From contig JANXVY010000062.1 of assembly GCA_025351425.1 (NCBI GenBank), forward strand, positions 1-64,000: a DNA stretch of 64,000 bases, read 5' to 3'. The translations under genes were made by a program, and so were the position numbers. Positions 17,479 to 26,457 of this stretch are shown here, piece by piece. This stretch comes from Hyphomicrobium sp. (GTDB taxonomy: Bacteria > Pseudomonadota > Alphaproteobacteria > Rhizobiales > Hyphomicrobiaceae). The notes under the pieces were generated by a model. That model had not been told where the DNA came from. It worked only from the letters and a program-made list of their open reading frames with translations, and ran no database searches. Within the stretch, counting starts at the first letter, position 1. The number at the start of each line of letters is the position of its first letter.

Positions 17479-17796
17479 GACCCCACTCGCCCACCCAACC
17501 AGCTTAAGATAAAACCGGTTAATGCTGCCGATTGGTGGGCAACGACGATACAAGTGTCAATAAAAACAGAGTAAACGGATCAATATTCAACCTTAGATAG
17601 AATAATATTTAAGTATACAACAACTATTGATTAGTAAAAGACGGTTTCGGAGTGCCGCTAGCTTGATTTGGCCTGAGCTGTGGATAACTGGCTGTTGAAT
17701 GCGCGCCGCGACTTTTAAGCTGTACGTTTCTTATGCGGCAGTATACTGCTCGCGTTGAGCGCAGAGATGGTTAACGCGTCCACAGTGAGAGTGCCG
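17479..17796. promoter_or_regulatory. AT-rich divergent intergenic region
   Basis: About 320 bases between bcsS and the phasin-like gene. 17540-17650 is strikingly AT-rich compared with the rest of the window, with tracts such as GAATAATATTTAAG. A perfect palindrome GCAGTATACTGC (17738-17749) contains TATACT, a possible -10, about 50 bases before the phasin-like ATG. It probably holds promoters for both genes; no reading frame of note is present. Confidence 0.45.
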
Positions 17797-18261
17797 ATGA
17801 ATTTTGAAACCCAGCTTTTTTCGCCTTTATCGATCGTTGAACATTATTGGAAATTCGCCGCGAGGTTGCAGGTCGATACGCTGTCGCTGGCGACGCGCCG
17901 CGCCCAGGCGATGATGGAACTCTCAACGACCCTGTCGTCGTGCACATCGCCCGACCAGCTGCTGACCGAGCAGGTGCGCTACTGGCAGCTCGCGCAGCGC
18001 CAGTACGCCGAGGTCTGCACGCAGGCTTTCGTGAAGGCGACGGCGCTGACCGTTATCACCGACGCCGAAGCAGGCGACGAAAGCGTGGCGATCGAACCCC
18101 TGGCGCAGGATCTGCCGCAGCGCCAGCGTGACGTCCTTACGTTTGTCGAGGCGCCCGCTTCATCTGTCGATGCAGCCCAGCCGCCAGCAGCTGATGCAAT
18201 TAAGCAGCAAGCTGCCGATCATCTTCCCCCCGTGCGTGTTCGCCTCCGCCGTTCGGCCTAA
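17797..18261 (+). CDS. Phasin-family-like protein
   Basis: 154 residues from ATG 17797 (MNFETQLFSPL); ATG 17767 or TTG 17755 are alternative starts. The predicted helical middle (SIVEHYWKFAARLQVDTLSL ... EQVRYWQLAQRQYAEVC) resembles phasin-type proteins that coat polyhydroxyalkanoate granules. The C-terminus is Ala/Pro-rich and basic. No PHA synthase is nearby, so the assignment rests on composition and helix pattern only. Its TAA stop overlaps the convergent IalB-like stop within CTAA. Confidence 0.55.
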   Translation: MNFETQLFSPLSIVEHYWKFAARLQVDTLSLATRRAQAMMELSTTLSSCTSPDQLLTEQVRYWQLAQRQYAEVCTQAFVKATALTVITDAEAGDESVAIEPLAQDLPQRQRDVLTFVEAPASSVDAAQPPAADAIKQQAADHLPPVRVRLRRSA

Positions 18262-18764
18262 AGCGCACCGAGCGCTTCGGAAAAACCCTTGAGCGAGATC
18301 GGGATACCGATGCCGGCTTCCTCAGTCTGGAAGATGATGAAGATCGCCGTTTTGCCAGTCTTCAGTTTTTCGACGAGCGCATCCTCGACGGTGACCTGCG
18401 CGTAACACGCGAAATTCTGGCACCGCAGGAACGGCGCATGGCCGACGTCCTTGTCGTCGATTTTGAGCCCTAGGCCTGGCGGCAGTAAGACGCCGACCGG
18501 AGCGAACACGCGCAACACCCGGCTGCCGTTGGAAAATTTCTGGAAATAGACCGTCAAGCCAACGTTGTTTCGATCTTCCGCCGTCACGCTCTGCACGAGC
18601 GCGCAGACCTCACCCTTGGCCCCGGGCGGGGGATCCTTGCACACAACCTGCCAATCGCCGTGCTGGGCTTTCACAGTTCCCTCCTCCGCAGCGCGCGCGC
18701 TGGAGGCATCCACAGCCGCAAGGATCAGGAGCGCCGGCAGGACCCACCCCGCCGCCCCGCGCAT
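18258..18764 (-). CDS. Invasion-associated locus B (IalB) family protein
   Basis: 168 residues from ATG 18764 with a signal peptide (WVLPALLILAAVDASSARA). The mature domain starts QHGDWQVVCKDPP and has CALVQSV, LRCQNFACYAQVTV and a C-terminal GFSEALGAL, all typical of IalB. Four Cys suggest two periplasmic disulfides. The family was named from Bartonella but is common in free-living Hyphomicrobiales, so no virulence role is implied. The frame extends to 18890, but those residues do not resemble a signal peptide start. Confidence 0.8.
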   Translation of the reverse strand: MRGAAGWVLPALLILAAVDASSARAAEEGTVKAQHGDWQVVCKDPPPGAKGEVCALVQSVTAEDRNNVGLTVYFQKFSNGSRVLRVFAPVGVLLPPGLGLKIDDKDVGHAPFLRCQNFACYAQVTVEDALVEKLKTGKTAIFIIFQTEEAGIGIPISLKGFSEALGAL

Positions 18765-19294
18765 GGCGATCGTGCGGGGCCAAGCGAGCGGCGCGGTGAA
18801 CCGCGAAAGAAATGATTCTGGCACGTGGGGTTCCTGGAGCCGTATCAATGCTGCGGGGGAAAATTGTCTGAAGCGTCGTCTCATCAACAACTGAGGCCGA
18901 ATTGCGACCCCGAAAAATAGCAGTGTTCTGATGCTCCAGAAGCGTTATATGGACGGCGGTCTGAACGCGTAGAAATGCCGCACGGCGACCTCTTGTTAGG
19001 TCGAGGCGTGATGTGTTTTGTGCGATGAGAATTAGAATTTGATCTGCGCGGTCCGCAGGCGCGAATGTGATGCTGATCTGGGCATCAAACAACAGGCGCG
19101 AAACATTCGCGAAAACTTTTGCTGACCTGCAGTTACGGCAACAGCAAGGCAATCGGGACGCAGCGCGAGCAGCACGGCAAAACGGTGCTTACGTAACGCA
19201 TCGGGCACGATAAGGTTGCGAGTGGTTTTCGGCGCCGGGCGACTGTTACGGTCAAACCTGCGTTGCCGGCGGACTTATCGCTGATGGGGAAGAA
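18765..19294. promoter_or_regulatory. Upstream region of the cytochrome c oxidase operon
   Basis: About 530 bases without a supported gene. It must hold the ctaC promoter and possibly that of the IalB-like gene. The repeats GCGCGAAACATTCGCGAA (about 19090-19107) and GACCT...AGGTC (about 18989-19004) are visible and may be regulator sites. GGGGAAGAA just before 19295 is the ctaC ribosome-binding site. Confidence 0.4.
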
Positions 19295-20317
19295 ATGAGG
19301 AGCACGTTGATGTGGAAATGGAATAAGGCCGTCGCCGCGCTGGCGGCGATCGCAGTTTCGGTTGCGGCGTTGGCCATCGGGGCAGTCGAGCCTGCCTTTG
19401 CAATCGGCCAGCCCTATCCCGGCCAGATGGGCCTATCGGAATCTGGCACCGAAGTGATGAGCCGGATCAATCAGTTCTACGACCTCGTGAACGTGATCAT
19501 CATCGCCATTACGCTGTTCGTGCTTGCGCTGATGGTTTACGTGATGGCGCGCTTCAACGAGACCGCCAATCCGACGCCCTCGAAGACGACCCACCACGTC
19601 GGCCTCGAAGTGGCATGGACGGTAATTCCGATCGCAATCCTGGTTGTCATCGCCATCCCCTCCTTCAAGCTGTTGAATTTGGAGTATTCCTATCCCAAGC
19701 CGGACCTAACGATCAAAGCGACCGGAAACGCTTGGTATTGGGAGCACGAATATCTGGATCAGAAGGGCGTCACTGTGACGACCAACATGATCACGGATGA
19801 AGACGTGCTGAAAGCGGAGCTGGGCGATAAAGAATACAACGCTCGGTTCAAGTCGCTGGAAGACGGCACCGTGACCAAGACCAAGGCGCTCTATGAAGCG
19901 GCGGCCCCGATCTGGGCCAAGCGCGCAGCAGGCGGGCAGGAATCGCGTCAGCTGTCGGTGGATAACGAGATCGCGGTTCCCGTCGGCAAGGTCGTCCACA
20001 TGCTGGTCACCTCGAACGACGTCATCCACTCCTGGACGATTCCAGCCTTCGGCTCGAAGATGCAAGCCGTTCCCGGCCGCATCCATGCGACGTGGTTCCA
20101 GCCCACCAAAGTGGGGATGTATTACGGCCAGTGCTCCGTGCTGTGCGGCAAGAACCATTCGAGTATGCCGATTGCGGTCCGCGTCGTCACCGAACAGGCC
20201 TACAACGACTGGATCGCTGCTTTGAAGGCCAAGGACCCCAAGAAGGCGAAGTCGATCCTGCGCGCTGAAGCGGCGATGGGCGAACCAACATCGGTCGCTA
20301 GTGCCGCCACGAAATAA
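19295..20317 (+). CDS. ctaC: Cytochrome c oxidase subunit II
   Basis: 340 residues: signal peptide, two membrane helices (about residues 55-75 and 105-125) and a periplasmic cupredoxin domain. CuA ligands are present: His in VIHSWTIPAFG, Cys280 and Cys284, His and Met in KNHSSMPI. Between the two Cys the sequence is CSVLC, with Val282 where nearly all aa3 oxidases have Glu; that Glu side chain is a ligand of the non-redox Mg site. An insertion of about 40 residues precedes QLSVDNEIAVPVG. It opens the oxidase operon and accepts electrons from cytochrome c. Confidence 0.95.
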   Translation: MRSTLMWKWNKAVAALAAIAVSVAALAIGAVEPAFAIGQPYPGQMGLSESGTEVMSRINQFYDLVNVIIIAITLFVLALMVYVMARFNETANPTPSKTTHHVGLEVAWTVIPIAILVVIAIPSFKLLNLEYSYPKPDLTIKATGNAWYWEHEYLDQKGVTVTTNMITDEDVLKAELGDKEYNARFKSLEDGTVTKTKALYEAAAPIWAKRAAGGQESRQLSVDNEIAVPVGKVVHMLVTSNDVIHSWTIPAFGSKMQAVPGRIHATWFQPTKVGMYYGQCSVLCGKNHSSMPIAVRVVTEQAYNDWIAALKAKDPKKAKSILRAEAAMGEPTSVASAATK

Positions 20318-20417
20318 CGGCGAAACGCGATGACGGGTTCTGCCTGTCTCCGCGGACTGCATATCCCGCCATTTCAATTTCGAATACAGATGCAACCTCG
20401 ATCCGAAGGCAACTGCA

Positions 20418-22043
20418 ATGGGTAGTTATACGACCAACGCCGCGCATGATGATCACGATCATGCCCCGCCGTTCTTCACACGCTGGTTCATGTCGACGAA
20501 CCACAAGGACATCGGCACGATGTACCTCATCTTCGCGATGTTCGCAGGGGTGATCGGCAGCTTCCTATCGGTCATGATGAGGCTCGAGCTTCAAGAGCCA
20601 GGGCTCCAGTACTTCGCAAACCCCGGCATGTATAATGTGTTCGTCACCGGCCACGGTCTTATCATGGTGTTCTTCATGGTGATGCCCGCGATGATCGGCG
20701 GGTTCGGCAACTGGTTCGTGCCGTTGATGATCGGTGCGCCCGACATGGCGTTCCCGCGCATGAACAACATCTCGTTCTGGCTGTTGCCGGCGTCCTTCGC
20801 CCTGCTGCTGATCTCGATGTTCGTGCCCGGCGCAGCCGGCGCTAACGGCGTAGGCACAGGCTGGATCGTGCTCGCGCCCCTTTCGAGCAAAATCGGCCAC
20901 CCTGGCCCCTCGGTCGACTTCGGCATCCTATCGCTCCACTTGGCCGGTGCGTCCTCGATCCTGGGTGCGATCAACTTCATCACCACGATCTTCAACATGC
21001 GCGCCCCCGGCATGACCATCCACAAGATGCCCCTGTTCGTGTGGTCGGTGCTGGTGACCGCGTTCCTGCTGCTGCTGTCGCTGCCCGTTCTGGCCGGCGC
21101 CATCACGATGCTGCTGACGGACCGTAACTTCGGCACCACCTTCTTTGATCCCAACGGCGGTGGCGATCCGTTGCTCTATCAGCATCTGTTCTGGTTCTTC
21201 GGCCACCCCGAAGTCTACATCCTCATCCTGCCGGGCTTCGGCATGATCAGCCACATCGTCTCGACGTTCTCCAAGAAGCCGGTGTTTGGCTATCTCGGCA
21301 TGGCCTACGCCATGGTCGCAATCGGCGTGGTCGGGTTTGTCGTCTGGGCCCACCACATGTACACGGCCGGCATCAGCGTCGATACCCAGGCCTACTTCGT
21401 CTTCGCCACTATGGTGATTGCGGTGCCGACCGGCGTGAAGATCTTCTCCTGGATCGCTACGATGTGGGGCGGCTCGATCTCGTTCAAGACCCCGATGATC
21501 TGGGCGCTTGGGTTTATCTTCCTGTTCACGGTCGGTGGCGTCACCGGCGTGATGCTGGCCAACGCTGGCATTGATCGCTCGATGCATAACACCTACTACG
21601 TCGTCGCCCACTTCCACTACGTACTGTCGCTGGGCGCTGTGTTCGCGATCTTCGCTGGCTGGTACTACTGGTTCCCCAAGATGACGGGCTACATGTATTC
21701 GGAGTTCTTCGGCCGCCTGCACTTCTGGCTTACGTTCATAGGTGCGAACATTCTGTTCTTCCCGCAGCACTTCCTCGGCCTCGCCGGCATGCCGCGCCAC
21801 TACGCAGACTATCCAGAAGCCTTCGCGTACTGGAACCGCATCTCGTCTTACGGCGCCTACATCACCACGCTCGGCACGGTCGTCTTCTTCATCGGCATGA
21901 TCTACGCGTTCATGCGCAAGGAAAAGGCCGCCGCCAATCCGTGGGGCATCGGCGCAACGACGCTCGAATGGACATTGCCGTCGCCGCCGAACTTCCACTC
22001 GTTCGAAACGCTGCCACGCATCTCGGGCGGCAACGAGCACTAG
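20418..22043 (+). CDS. ctaD: Cytochrome c oxidase subunit I
   Basis: 541 residues, twelve helices. Haem and CuB ligands are in place: [14 protein letters not shown] with the His-Tyr pair, WAHHMYTAG, and [12 protein letters not shown]. The D channel ([12 protein letters not shown]) and its Glu (HPEV) and the K-channel Lys (PTGVKIFSW) are conserved, so it should reduce oxygen and pump protons. At 390-391 it reads HN ([11 protein letters not shown]) where classical enzymes have HD; that Asp is another Mg-site ligand. The neighbouring ctaC has a matching change. A hairpin follows at 22065. Confidence 0.96.
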   Translation: MGSYTTNAAHDDHDHAPPFFTRWFMSTNHKDIGTMYLIFAMFAGVIGSFLSVMMRLELQEPGLQYFANPGMYNVFVTGHGLIMVFFMVMPAMIGGFGNWFVPLMIGAPDMAFPRMNNISFWLLPASFALLLISMFVPGAAGANGVGTGWIVLAPLSSKIGHPGPSVDFGILSLHLAGASSILGAINFITTIFNMRAPGMTIHKMPLFVWSVLVTAFLLLLSLPVLAGAITMLLTDRNFGTTFFDPNGGGDPLLYQHLFWFFGHPEVYILILPGFGMISHIVSTFSKKPVFGYLGMAYAMVAIGVVGFVVWAHHMYTAGISVDTQAYFVFATMVIAVPTGVKIFSWIATMWGGSISFKTPMIWALGFIFLFTVGGVTGVMLANAGIDRSMHNTYYVVAHFHYVLSLGAVFAIFAGWYYWFPKMTGYMYSEFFGRLHFWLTFIGANILFFPQHFLGLAGMPRHYADYPEAFAYWNRISSYGAYITTLGTVVFFIGMIYAFMRKEKAAANPWGIGATTLEWTLPSPPNFHSFETLPRISGGNEH

Positions 22044-22064
22044 GTGCAACTCCGACATGGGGTC

Positions 22065-22096
22065 CAGGGGATAAGTCCCCTGGCCTTCACTTTTCT
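22065..22096 (+). terminator. Hairpin after ctaD
   Basis: CCAGGGG and CCCCTGG form a perfect 7-base-pair stem around ATAAGT, 21 bases after the ctaD stop, followed by CCTTCACTTTT. It may act as a partial terminator or mRNA 3' end that lowers ctaB-ctaG-ctaE expression relative to ctaD. CCTGGCCTTCACTT recurs elsewhere in the window. Confidence 0.5.
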
Positions 22097-22152
22097 GGCT
22101 TTCTCTGCATCGTCATCTTTCCGGCGCACTTTTCTAAAGGACGACCACGCGT

Positions 22153-23088
22153 ATGGCCGAACTCGGGGTACAGGCAGACATTAGCGGGACAACGGCCGGT
22201 GAGTGCGACCCGAGCGTGGCCGACTTCATCGCGCTGATGAAGCCGCGCGTGATGTCGCTCGTAATCCTGACGGCTGTGACCGGCATGGTCGCAGCCCCCG
22301 GCTCGATTCACCCCGTCCTGGCGTTTATCGCGATCCTTGCCATCTCGGTTGGTGCCGGCGCCTCGGGCGCGCTCAACATGTGGTACGATGCCGATATCGA
22401 TGCCAAGATGCAACGCACTGCGGCCCGTCCCATCCCCCGCGGCCGCATGTCTGCCGATGACGCCTTGGCCTTCGGCACTTTTCTTTCCGCTGCGTCCGTG
22501 CTGACGCTGGGTCTGCTGGTCAACTGGACCGCAGGCAGCCTGCTGGCGCTGACCATCGGCTTTTATATCTTCGTCTACACCATGTGGCTCAAGCGCCGGA
22601 CACCGCAAAACATCGTCATCGGCGGGGCGGCGGGCGCGTTTCCTCCCATGATTGGCTGGGCGGCCATCAGCGGCAACGTCACGATTGAAAGCGTGCTGCT
22701 GTTTCTCATCATTTTTATGTGGACGCCGCCCCACTTCTGGGCGCTTTCGCTGTACCGCTGCCGCGACTACGAAAAGGTCGGCGTGCCGATGCTCCCGGTC
22801 GTGGCCGGCCTCGCGGAGACGCGCCGCCAGATCGTGATCTATTCGCTGCTGTTCGTGCCGATCGCGATTGCGCCCTACTTTGTCGGCTTGGGCGGCGTGA
22901 GCTATCTCGCGGTCTCTTCAATTCTGGGCGCGATGTTTCTGAAATACGCCTTTGACGTCAAGCGCATCACGCAAGGCCGCGAGGGCGACGCCGCCGCCAA
23001 GAAGTTGTTCCTGTTCTCGATCCTGTATCTCTTTGCGCTGTTTGGCACGTTGCTGATCGAGCACATCGTCTGGCGGGTGATGGCATGA
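22153..23088 (+). CDS. ctaB: Protohaem IX farnesyltransferase (haem O synthase)
   Basis: 311 residues of the UbiA prenyltransferase superfamily. The Asp-rich motifs are visible: [20 protein letters not shown] with N/DxxxD, and the second region [15 protein letters not shown]. About nine membrane helices. It attaches a farnesyl tail to haem b to make haem O for the oxidase. AAAGGACG precedes the ATG, and the stop overlaps the next gene by ATGA. Confidence 0.95.
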   Translation: MAELGVQADISGTTAGECDPSVADFIALMKPRVMSLVILTAVTGMVAAPGSIHPVLAFIAILAISVGAGASGALNMWYDADIDAKMQRTAARPIPRGRMSADDALAFGTFLSAASVLTLGLLVNWTAGSLLALTIGFYIFVYTMWLKRRTPQNIVIGGAAGAFPPMIGWAAISGNVTIESVLLFLIIFMWTPPHFWALSLYRCRDYEKVGVPMLPVVAGLAETRRQIVIYSLLFVPIAIAPYFVGLGGVSYLAVSSILGAMFLKYAFDVKRITQGREGDAAAKKLFLFSILYLFALFGTLLIEHIVWRVMA

Positions 23089-23474
23089 CGGGATTGATCG
23101 ACTGGTACAAGTCGAACGCGTGGGTGCCGGTCCTGGCATCGATGCTGCTGTGGGTTGCCGCCTCGTTCATGAATTTGGGCGGGAATGCCGCCGCGGTCTT
23201 GAGCTTGGCCGCCGCGGTTGCGGTCGCGGTCGCGCTGGGTCTGTGGGCCGCGGTCAGACTTGCAGATTACGTTGTCGGCGGAAAAACCGAAGCCGAAGGC
23301 CGCCAACGGGGGCGCAACGTCGCCGTCGCGCTGACGCTGGGCCTCATGTCGATCCTATTTTACGCAGCGACCGTTGTCCGGATGGGCAACACCATCGCGA
23401 ACACCGCCCCCGCCACTGCCCCCTCAGCTGCCACGGCCCCCTCAGCTGCAGCCGCCGGGAGCACGCCGCGGTGA
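23085..23474 (+). CDS. Small membrane protein in the CtaF/CoxF position
   Basis: 129 residues with three likely membrane helices ([54 protein letters not shown]) and an Ala/Pro-rich tail containing ATAPSA twice. Translationally coupled to ctaB (ATGA) and to ctaG (GTGA). Such small genes often sit at this place in alphaproteobacterial oxidase operons (CoxF-like), but sequence conservation is weak, so an assembly role is inferred from position only. Confidence 0.65.
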   Translation: MTGLIDWYKSNAWVPVLASMLLWVAASFMNLGGNAAAVLSLAAAVAVAVALGLWAAVRLADYVVGGKTEAEGRQRGRNVAVALTLGLMSILFYAATVVRMGNTIANTAPATAPSAATAPSAAAAGSTPR

Positions 23475-24064
23475 GCATCAACAACACAGATCGCAACAAT
23501 ATCAAGGTCGCGGCGTTGGCGGGTGCATTGCCGGTGCTCATGCTTGGCCTCGCCTACGCGTCCGTGCCGCTCTACCAGATGTTCTGCCAAGCCACCGGCT
23601 ACGGCGGCACGACGCAGCGCGCCGCGAAAGCATCCGATGTTATCCTCGACCGCACGGTTACTGTGCTGTTCGACGCCAACGTCAACGGCCAGCTTCCGTG
23701 GAAATTCGAGCCCGTACAGCGCACGCTGGACGTAAAGCTGGGCGAGACGGCGATGGCGTTCTATCGCGCGACCAACACGTCCGACAAACCCGTAACTGGC
23801 CGTGCTGTCTATAACGTGACGCCCGAAGCCGCCGGCATCCACTTCAACAAGATCGCCTGTTTCTGCTTTACGGAACAGACGCTTGCCGCAGGAGAAAGCG
23901 TAGAGATGCCGGTCACGTTCTTTGTCGATCCGGCCCTTGCCAGCGATCCCGACGCCAAGAACATCGGCACCATCGTGCTGTCCTATACGTTTTCGCCCTT
24001 TACCGACAACAAGCCTGCCACCGCAGCAAAAAAAGCACCCGAGGGACAACCCAAGGGGACATGA
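23471..24064 (+). CDS. ctaG: Cytochrome c oxidase assembly protein CtaG (Cox11-type)
   Basis: 197 residues from GTG 23471, which overlaps the preceding stop. One N-terminal membrane anchor (LAGALPVLMLGLAYASVPLY) is followed by a periplasmic domain with the copper-binding CFCF motif (KIACFCFTEQTL) and SYTFSPF near the end. Cox11-type proteins insert the CuB copper into subunit I. The longer frame upstream belongs to shadow sequence over the previous gene. Confidence 0.95.
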   Translation: MSINNTDRNNIKVAALAGALPVLMLGLAYASVPLYQMFCQATGYGGTTQRAAKASDVILDRTVTVLFDANVNGQLPWKFEPVQRTLDVKLGETAMAFYRATNTSDKPVTGRAVYNVTPEAAGIHFNKIACFCFTEQTLAAGESVEMPVTFFVDPALASDPDAKNIGTIVLSYTFSPFTDNKPATAAKKAPEGQPKGT

Positions 24065-24128
24065 AACGCCTGCAAAGGACCACGGCCCTGCGCAGACAAA
24101 TTTGATCGACGGGAGACGAGAGACACTC

Positions 24129-25061
24129 ATGGCACAGACAGAAACGAAGCATCATGACTACCACTTGGTTGATCCAAGCCCCTGGCCGCTGGTCGCATCC
24201 GTCGGCGCCTTCGTCATGGCCATCGGCGCGATCTGCTGGATGCGTTCGGCAGCGGGCGAGCCTCTGTTTGGCGTAAAGGGCCCGATGTTGTTCGTGCCCG
24301 GAACCATGATTGTCATCGCCTCGGCCTTCTTCTGGTGGCGCGACGTGATCCGCGAATCCTTGCACGGCGACCACACCCCCGTGGTGCAACTCCACCTGCG
24401 CTACGGCATGATCCTGTTCATCGCTTCCGAAGTGATGTTCTTCGTCGCCTGGTTCTGGGCCTACTTCGACGCCTCGCTGTTCCCTTCGGGCATCGGCCAT
24501 CTGCCCAACAGCACTGAAGTCGTCGGCATGGTCCAGCGCAACGAATTAACCGGCGGCCACTGGCCCCCCCAGACGGCCGAAGGCTTCAATCACGTGTTTA
24601 GCCCCTGGGGCTTGCCCCTCGTGAACACATTGATCCTTCTGCTGTCGGGCGTCACCGTCACCTGGGCCCACCATGCGCTCTTGAAAGATGACCGCCGCGG
24701 CCTCATCGCCGGCCTTGTCTGCACGGTGCTGCTGGGCATGCTGTTCACGTACTTCCAGGCCGTCGAATATGGCCACGCCGGCTTCAAGTATGCCGGTCAC
24801 ATTTATGGTGCCACGTTCTTCATGGCGACCGGCTTCCACGGAGCCCACGTCATCATCGGTACGGTCTTCTTGGCGGTTTGCCTGCTCCGCGCGATCAACG
24901 GCGGTTTCACCAAGGAAAAGCACTTCGGCTTTGAAGCGGCCGCCTGGTACTGGCACTTCGTGGACGTGGTCTGGCTGTTCCTGTTCGCCTGCATCTACGT
25001 CTGGGGCTCGAACTTCGGCAAGGCAGCCGCCGTTGCCGCCGGCGCCGCCGCGGGCCACTGA
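24129..25061 (+). CDS. ctaE: Cytochrome c oxidase subunit III
   Basis: 310 residues from ATG 24129, preceded by a GGGAGACGAGAG ribosome-binding site. It has seven helices with YHLVDPSPWPLVASVGAF at the start and the characteristic WYWHFVDVVWLFLF near the C-terminus, and GFHGAHVIIG. Subunit III stabilises the D pathway of subunit I. A dispersed 46-base palindrome and a strong terminator lie downstream, which closes the oxidase unit. Confidence 0.96.
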   Translation: MAQTETKHHDYHLVDPSPWPLVASVGAFVMAIGAICWMRSAAGEPLFGVKGPMLFVPGTMIVIASAFFWWRDVIRESLHGDHTPVVQLHLRYGMILFIASEVMFFVAWFWAYFDASLFPSGIGHLPNSTEVVGMVQRNELTGGHWPPQTAEGFNHVFSPWGLPLVNTLILLLSGVTVTWAHHALLKDDRRGLIAGLVCTVLLGMLFTYFQAVEYGHAGFKYAGHIYGATFFMATGFHGAHVIIGTVFLAVCLLRAINGGFTKEKHFGFEAAAWYWHFVDVVWLFLFACIYVWGSNFGKAAAVAAGAAAGH

Positions 25062-25069
25062 GTTCTTGG

Positions 25070-25115
25070 CAGGATTTCGCAACAGTGCCCTTGCGGTTCT
25101 GCGCGAAAATCCTGC
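25070..25115. repeat. 46-base palindromic repeat, family 3
   Basis: CAGGATTTCGC and GCGCGAAAATCCTG form imperfect arms. A copy of the same length at 44808-44853 matches at about 36 of 46 positions, including the shared core CTTGCGGTT. It lies between the ctaE stop and the terminator. Confidence 0.65.
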
Positions 25116-25139
25116 TTGAACAGAGACAAGTTCAACCGG

Positions 25140-25170
25140 CGGGGTGGCTGCGAGGCCACCCCGTTTTCAT
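25140..25170 (+). terminator. Intrinsic terminator of the oxidase operon
   Basis: CGGGGTGGC and GCCACCCCG form a perfect 9-base-pair stem with a 6-base loop, followed by TTTTCATTT. It is a textbook Rho-independent terminator downstream of ctaE. Confidence 0.85.
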
Positions 25171-25189
25171 TTGAGGCGCGCCTGAGGCT

Positions 25190-25570
25190 ATGACCACGCC
25201 CAACCCGATTGTCAGCGGCCTCAGCGCCCGGTGTCCGCGTTGCGGCCAAGGTGCGCTGTTCAAGAACGGCCTCACCGTGCGCGAGCGGTGCGGTAACTGC
25301 GGGCTCAGCTACGGCTTCGCCGACAGCGGCGACGGCCCGGCCGTGTTCGTGATCATGATCCTGGGCGCGCTGACGCTGGGCGGCGCACTGTTCCTCGAAT
25401 TCCGCTACGAACCGCCGGTGTGGGTCCACGTCGTTGTGTGGGGCGTCTTTATCCCGATTGTGGCATTTGCACTGCTGCGCCTTCTCAAAGGTGTCTTGAT
25501 CAACCTGCAATATGCGCACAAAGCGGAAGAGGGCCGTCTAGAGACTAAGAAATCCGACGGCCAGAAATAG
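25190..25570 (+). CDS. DUF983 zinc-ribbon membrane protein
   Basis: 126 residues: an N-terminal zinc ribbon (CPRCGQGALF ... CGNCGLSYGF) then two membrane helices. DUF983 proteins recur between ctaE and surf1 in alphaproteobacteria, and a role in oxidase biogenesis has been proposed from context only. The next gene starts seven bases after the stop. Confidence 0.85.
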   Translation: MTTPNPIVSGLSARCPRCGQGALFKNGLTVRERCGNCGLSYGFADSGDGPAVFVIMILGALTLGGALFLEFRYEPPVWVHVVVWGVFIPIVAFALLRLLKGVLINLQYAHKAEEGRLETKKSDGQK

Positions 25571-25576
25571 GATCCA

Positions 25577-26362
25577 TTGAGCTCTATGATTTCACGCCTC
25601 GCCACGGCCAAACTGCTTACGCCAACGCTGCTGTCCCTGGTTGGGCTCGCCATTCTGATCGGGCTCGGCACCTGGCAGCTGAACCGCAAGACTTGGAAGG
25701 AGCATCTGCTCGCGACGCTCAAATCGCGCTCCGCCACCGCCCCCATGTCGGCAAACGCCAGCTGGCCGGGCCTGCCATGCCACGACGCGCGCGATACCGG
25801 GCTGCCGAACCCGTGCGAATATCAGCCGGTGACGCTGCGCGGCGCCTTCGACCACACCCGCGAGCGCCACATCTTCACAGCAGCGCCCCTGGCCCCTGGC
25901 CTGAACTCGGACCGCGGCTTCTGGATCTTCACGCCGATGCGGCTCGACGGCTCGGGCAAGACCGTGTTCGTCAACCGCGGCTTCGTGCCCGAGGACAAGA
26001 AGGAGCCGTCGAGGCGCGTCGTCGGCCAGACGACCCAAAGCGTTGAGATTTCAGGCCTCTACCGAAGCGCGCAGGAACGCGCCACATTCGACGGCCAGAA
26101 TGATGCGGCCAAGAACATTTGGTACGTGCGCGCGCCCAGCGAACTCTGGCCCGCCGATCCGAACGCGAGCCAGATCGACGAACTGTGGGCCTACATCGAC
26201 CAGACCGGCCCGGTACCCGCCGGCGGCTATCCGCTGCCGCTCGCAGGCAAGGTCGAGCTGACTAACCGGCACCTCGAATACGCAATCACCTGGTATGGTT
26301 TGGCGCTGACCTTGCTCGGTGTCTACGCCACCTTTGCTTGGGGACGATTGAAGACCGCTTGA
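25577..26362 (+). CDS. SURF1-family oxidase assembly protein
   Basis: 261 residues from TTG 25577, which has AGGA four bases upstream; ATG 25586 is the alternative. Helices at both ends flank a periplasmic domain: GLGTWQLNRKTWKE at the N-terminus and HLEYAITWYGLALTLLGVY at the C-terminus are SURF1 hallmarks. SURF1 aids haem a insertion into subunit I. It continues the oxidase cluster after the ctaE terminator. Confidence 0.93.
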   Translation: MSSMISRLATAKLLTPTLLSLVGLAILIGLGTWQLNRKTWKEHLLATLKSRSATAPMSANASWPGLPCHDARDTGLPNPCEYQPVTLRGAFDHTRERHIFTAAPLAPGLNSDRGFWIFTPMRLDGSGKTVFVNRGFVPEDKKEPSRRVVGQTTQSVEISGLYRSAQERATFDGQNDAAKNIWYVRAPSELWPADPNASQIDELWAYIDQTGPVPAGGYPLPLAGKVELTNRHLEYAITWYGLALTLLGVYATFAWGRLKTA

Positions 26363-26457
26363 ACGGGAGAGACACGGGATATCGAGCGACCTTTGCTTGT
26401 TTGGGGGGCGTCGCCGGACTACGTTCACGGTTTAAGCTGCCATGGAACGAAACACCC

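Noticed and set aside
17738-17749. Palindrome GCAGTATACTGC considered as a PhaR operator for the phasin-like gene
   Set aside because: Known PhaR sites are CTGC followed by GCAG; here the half-sites are in the opposite order, so it was kept only as part of a promoter region.
20928-22058. A 376-codon minus-strand frame opposite ctaD
   Set aside because: Shadow of ctaD; charged low-complexity translation and no start signals.
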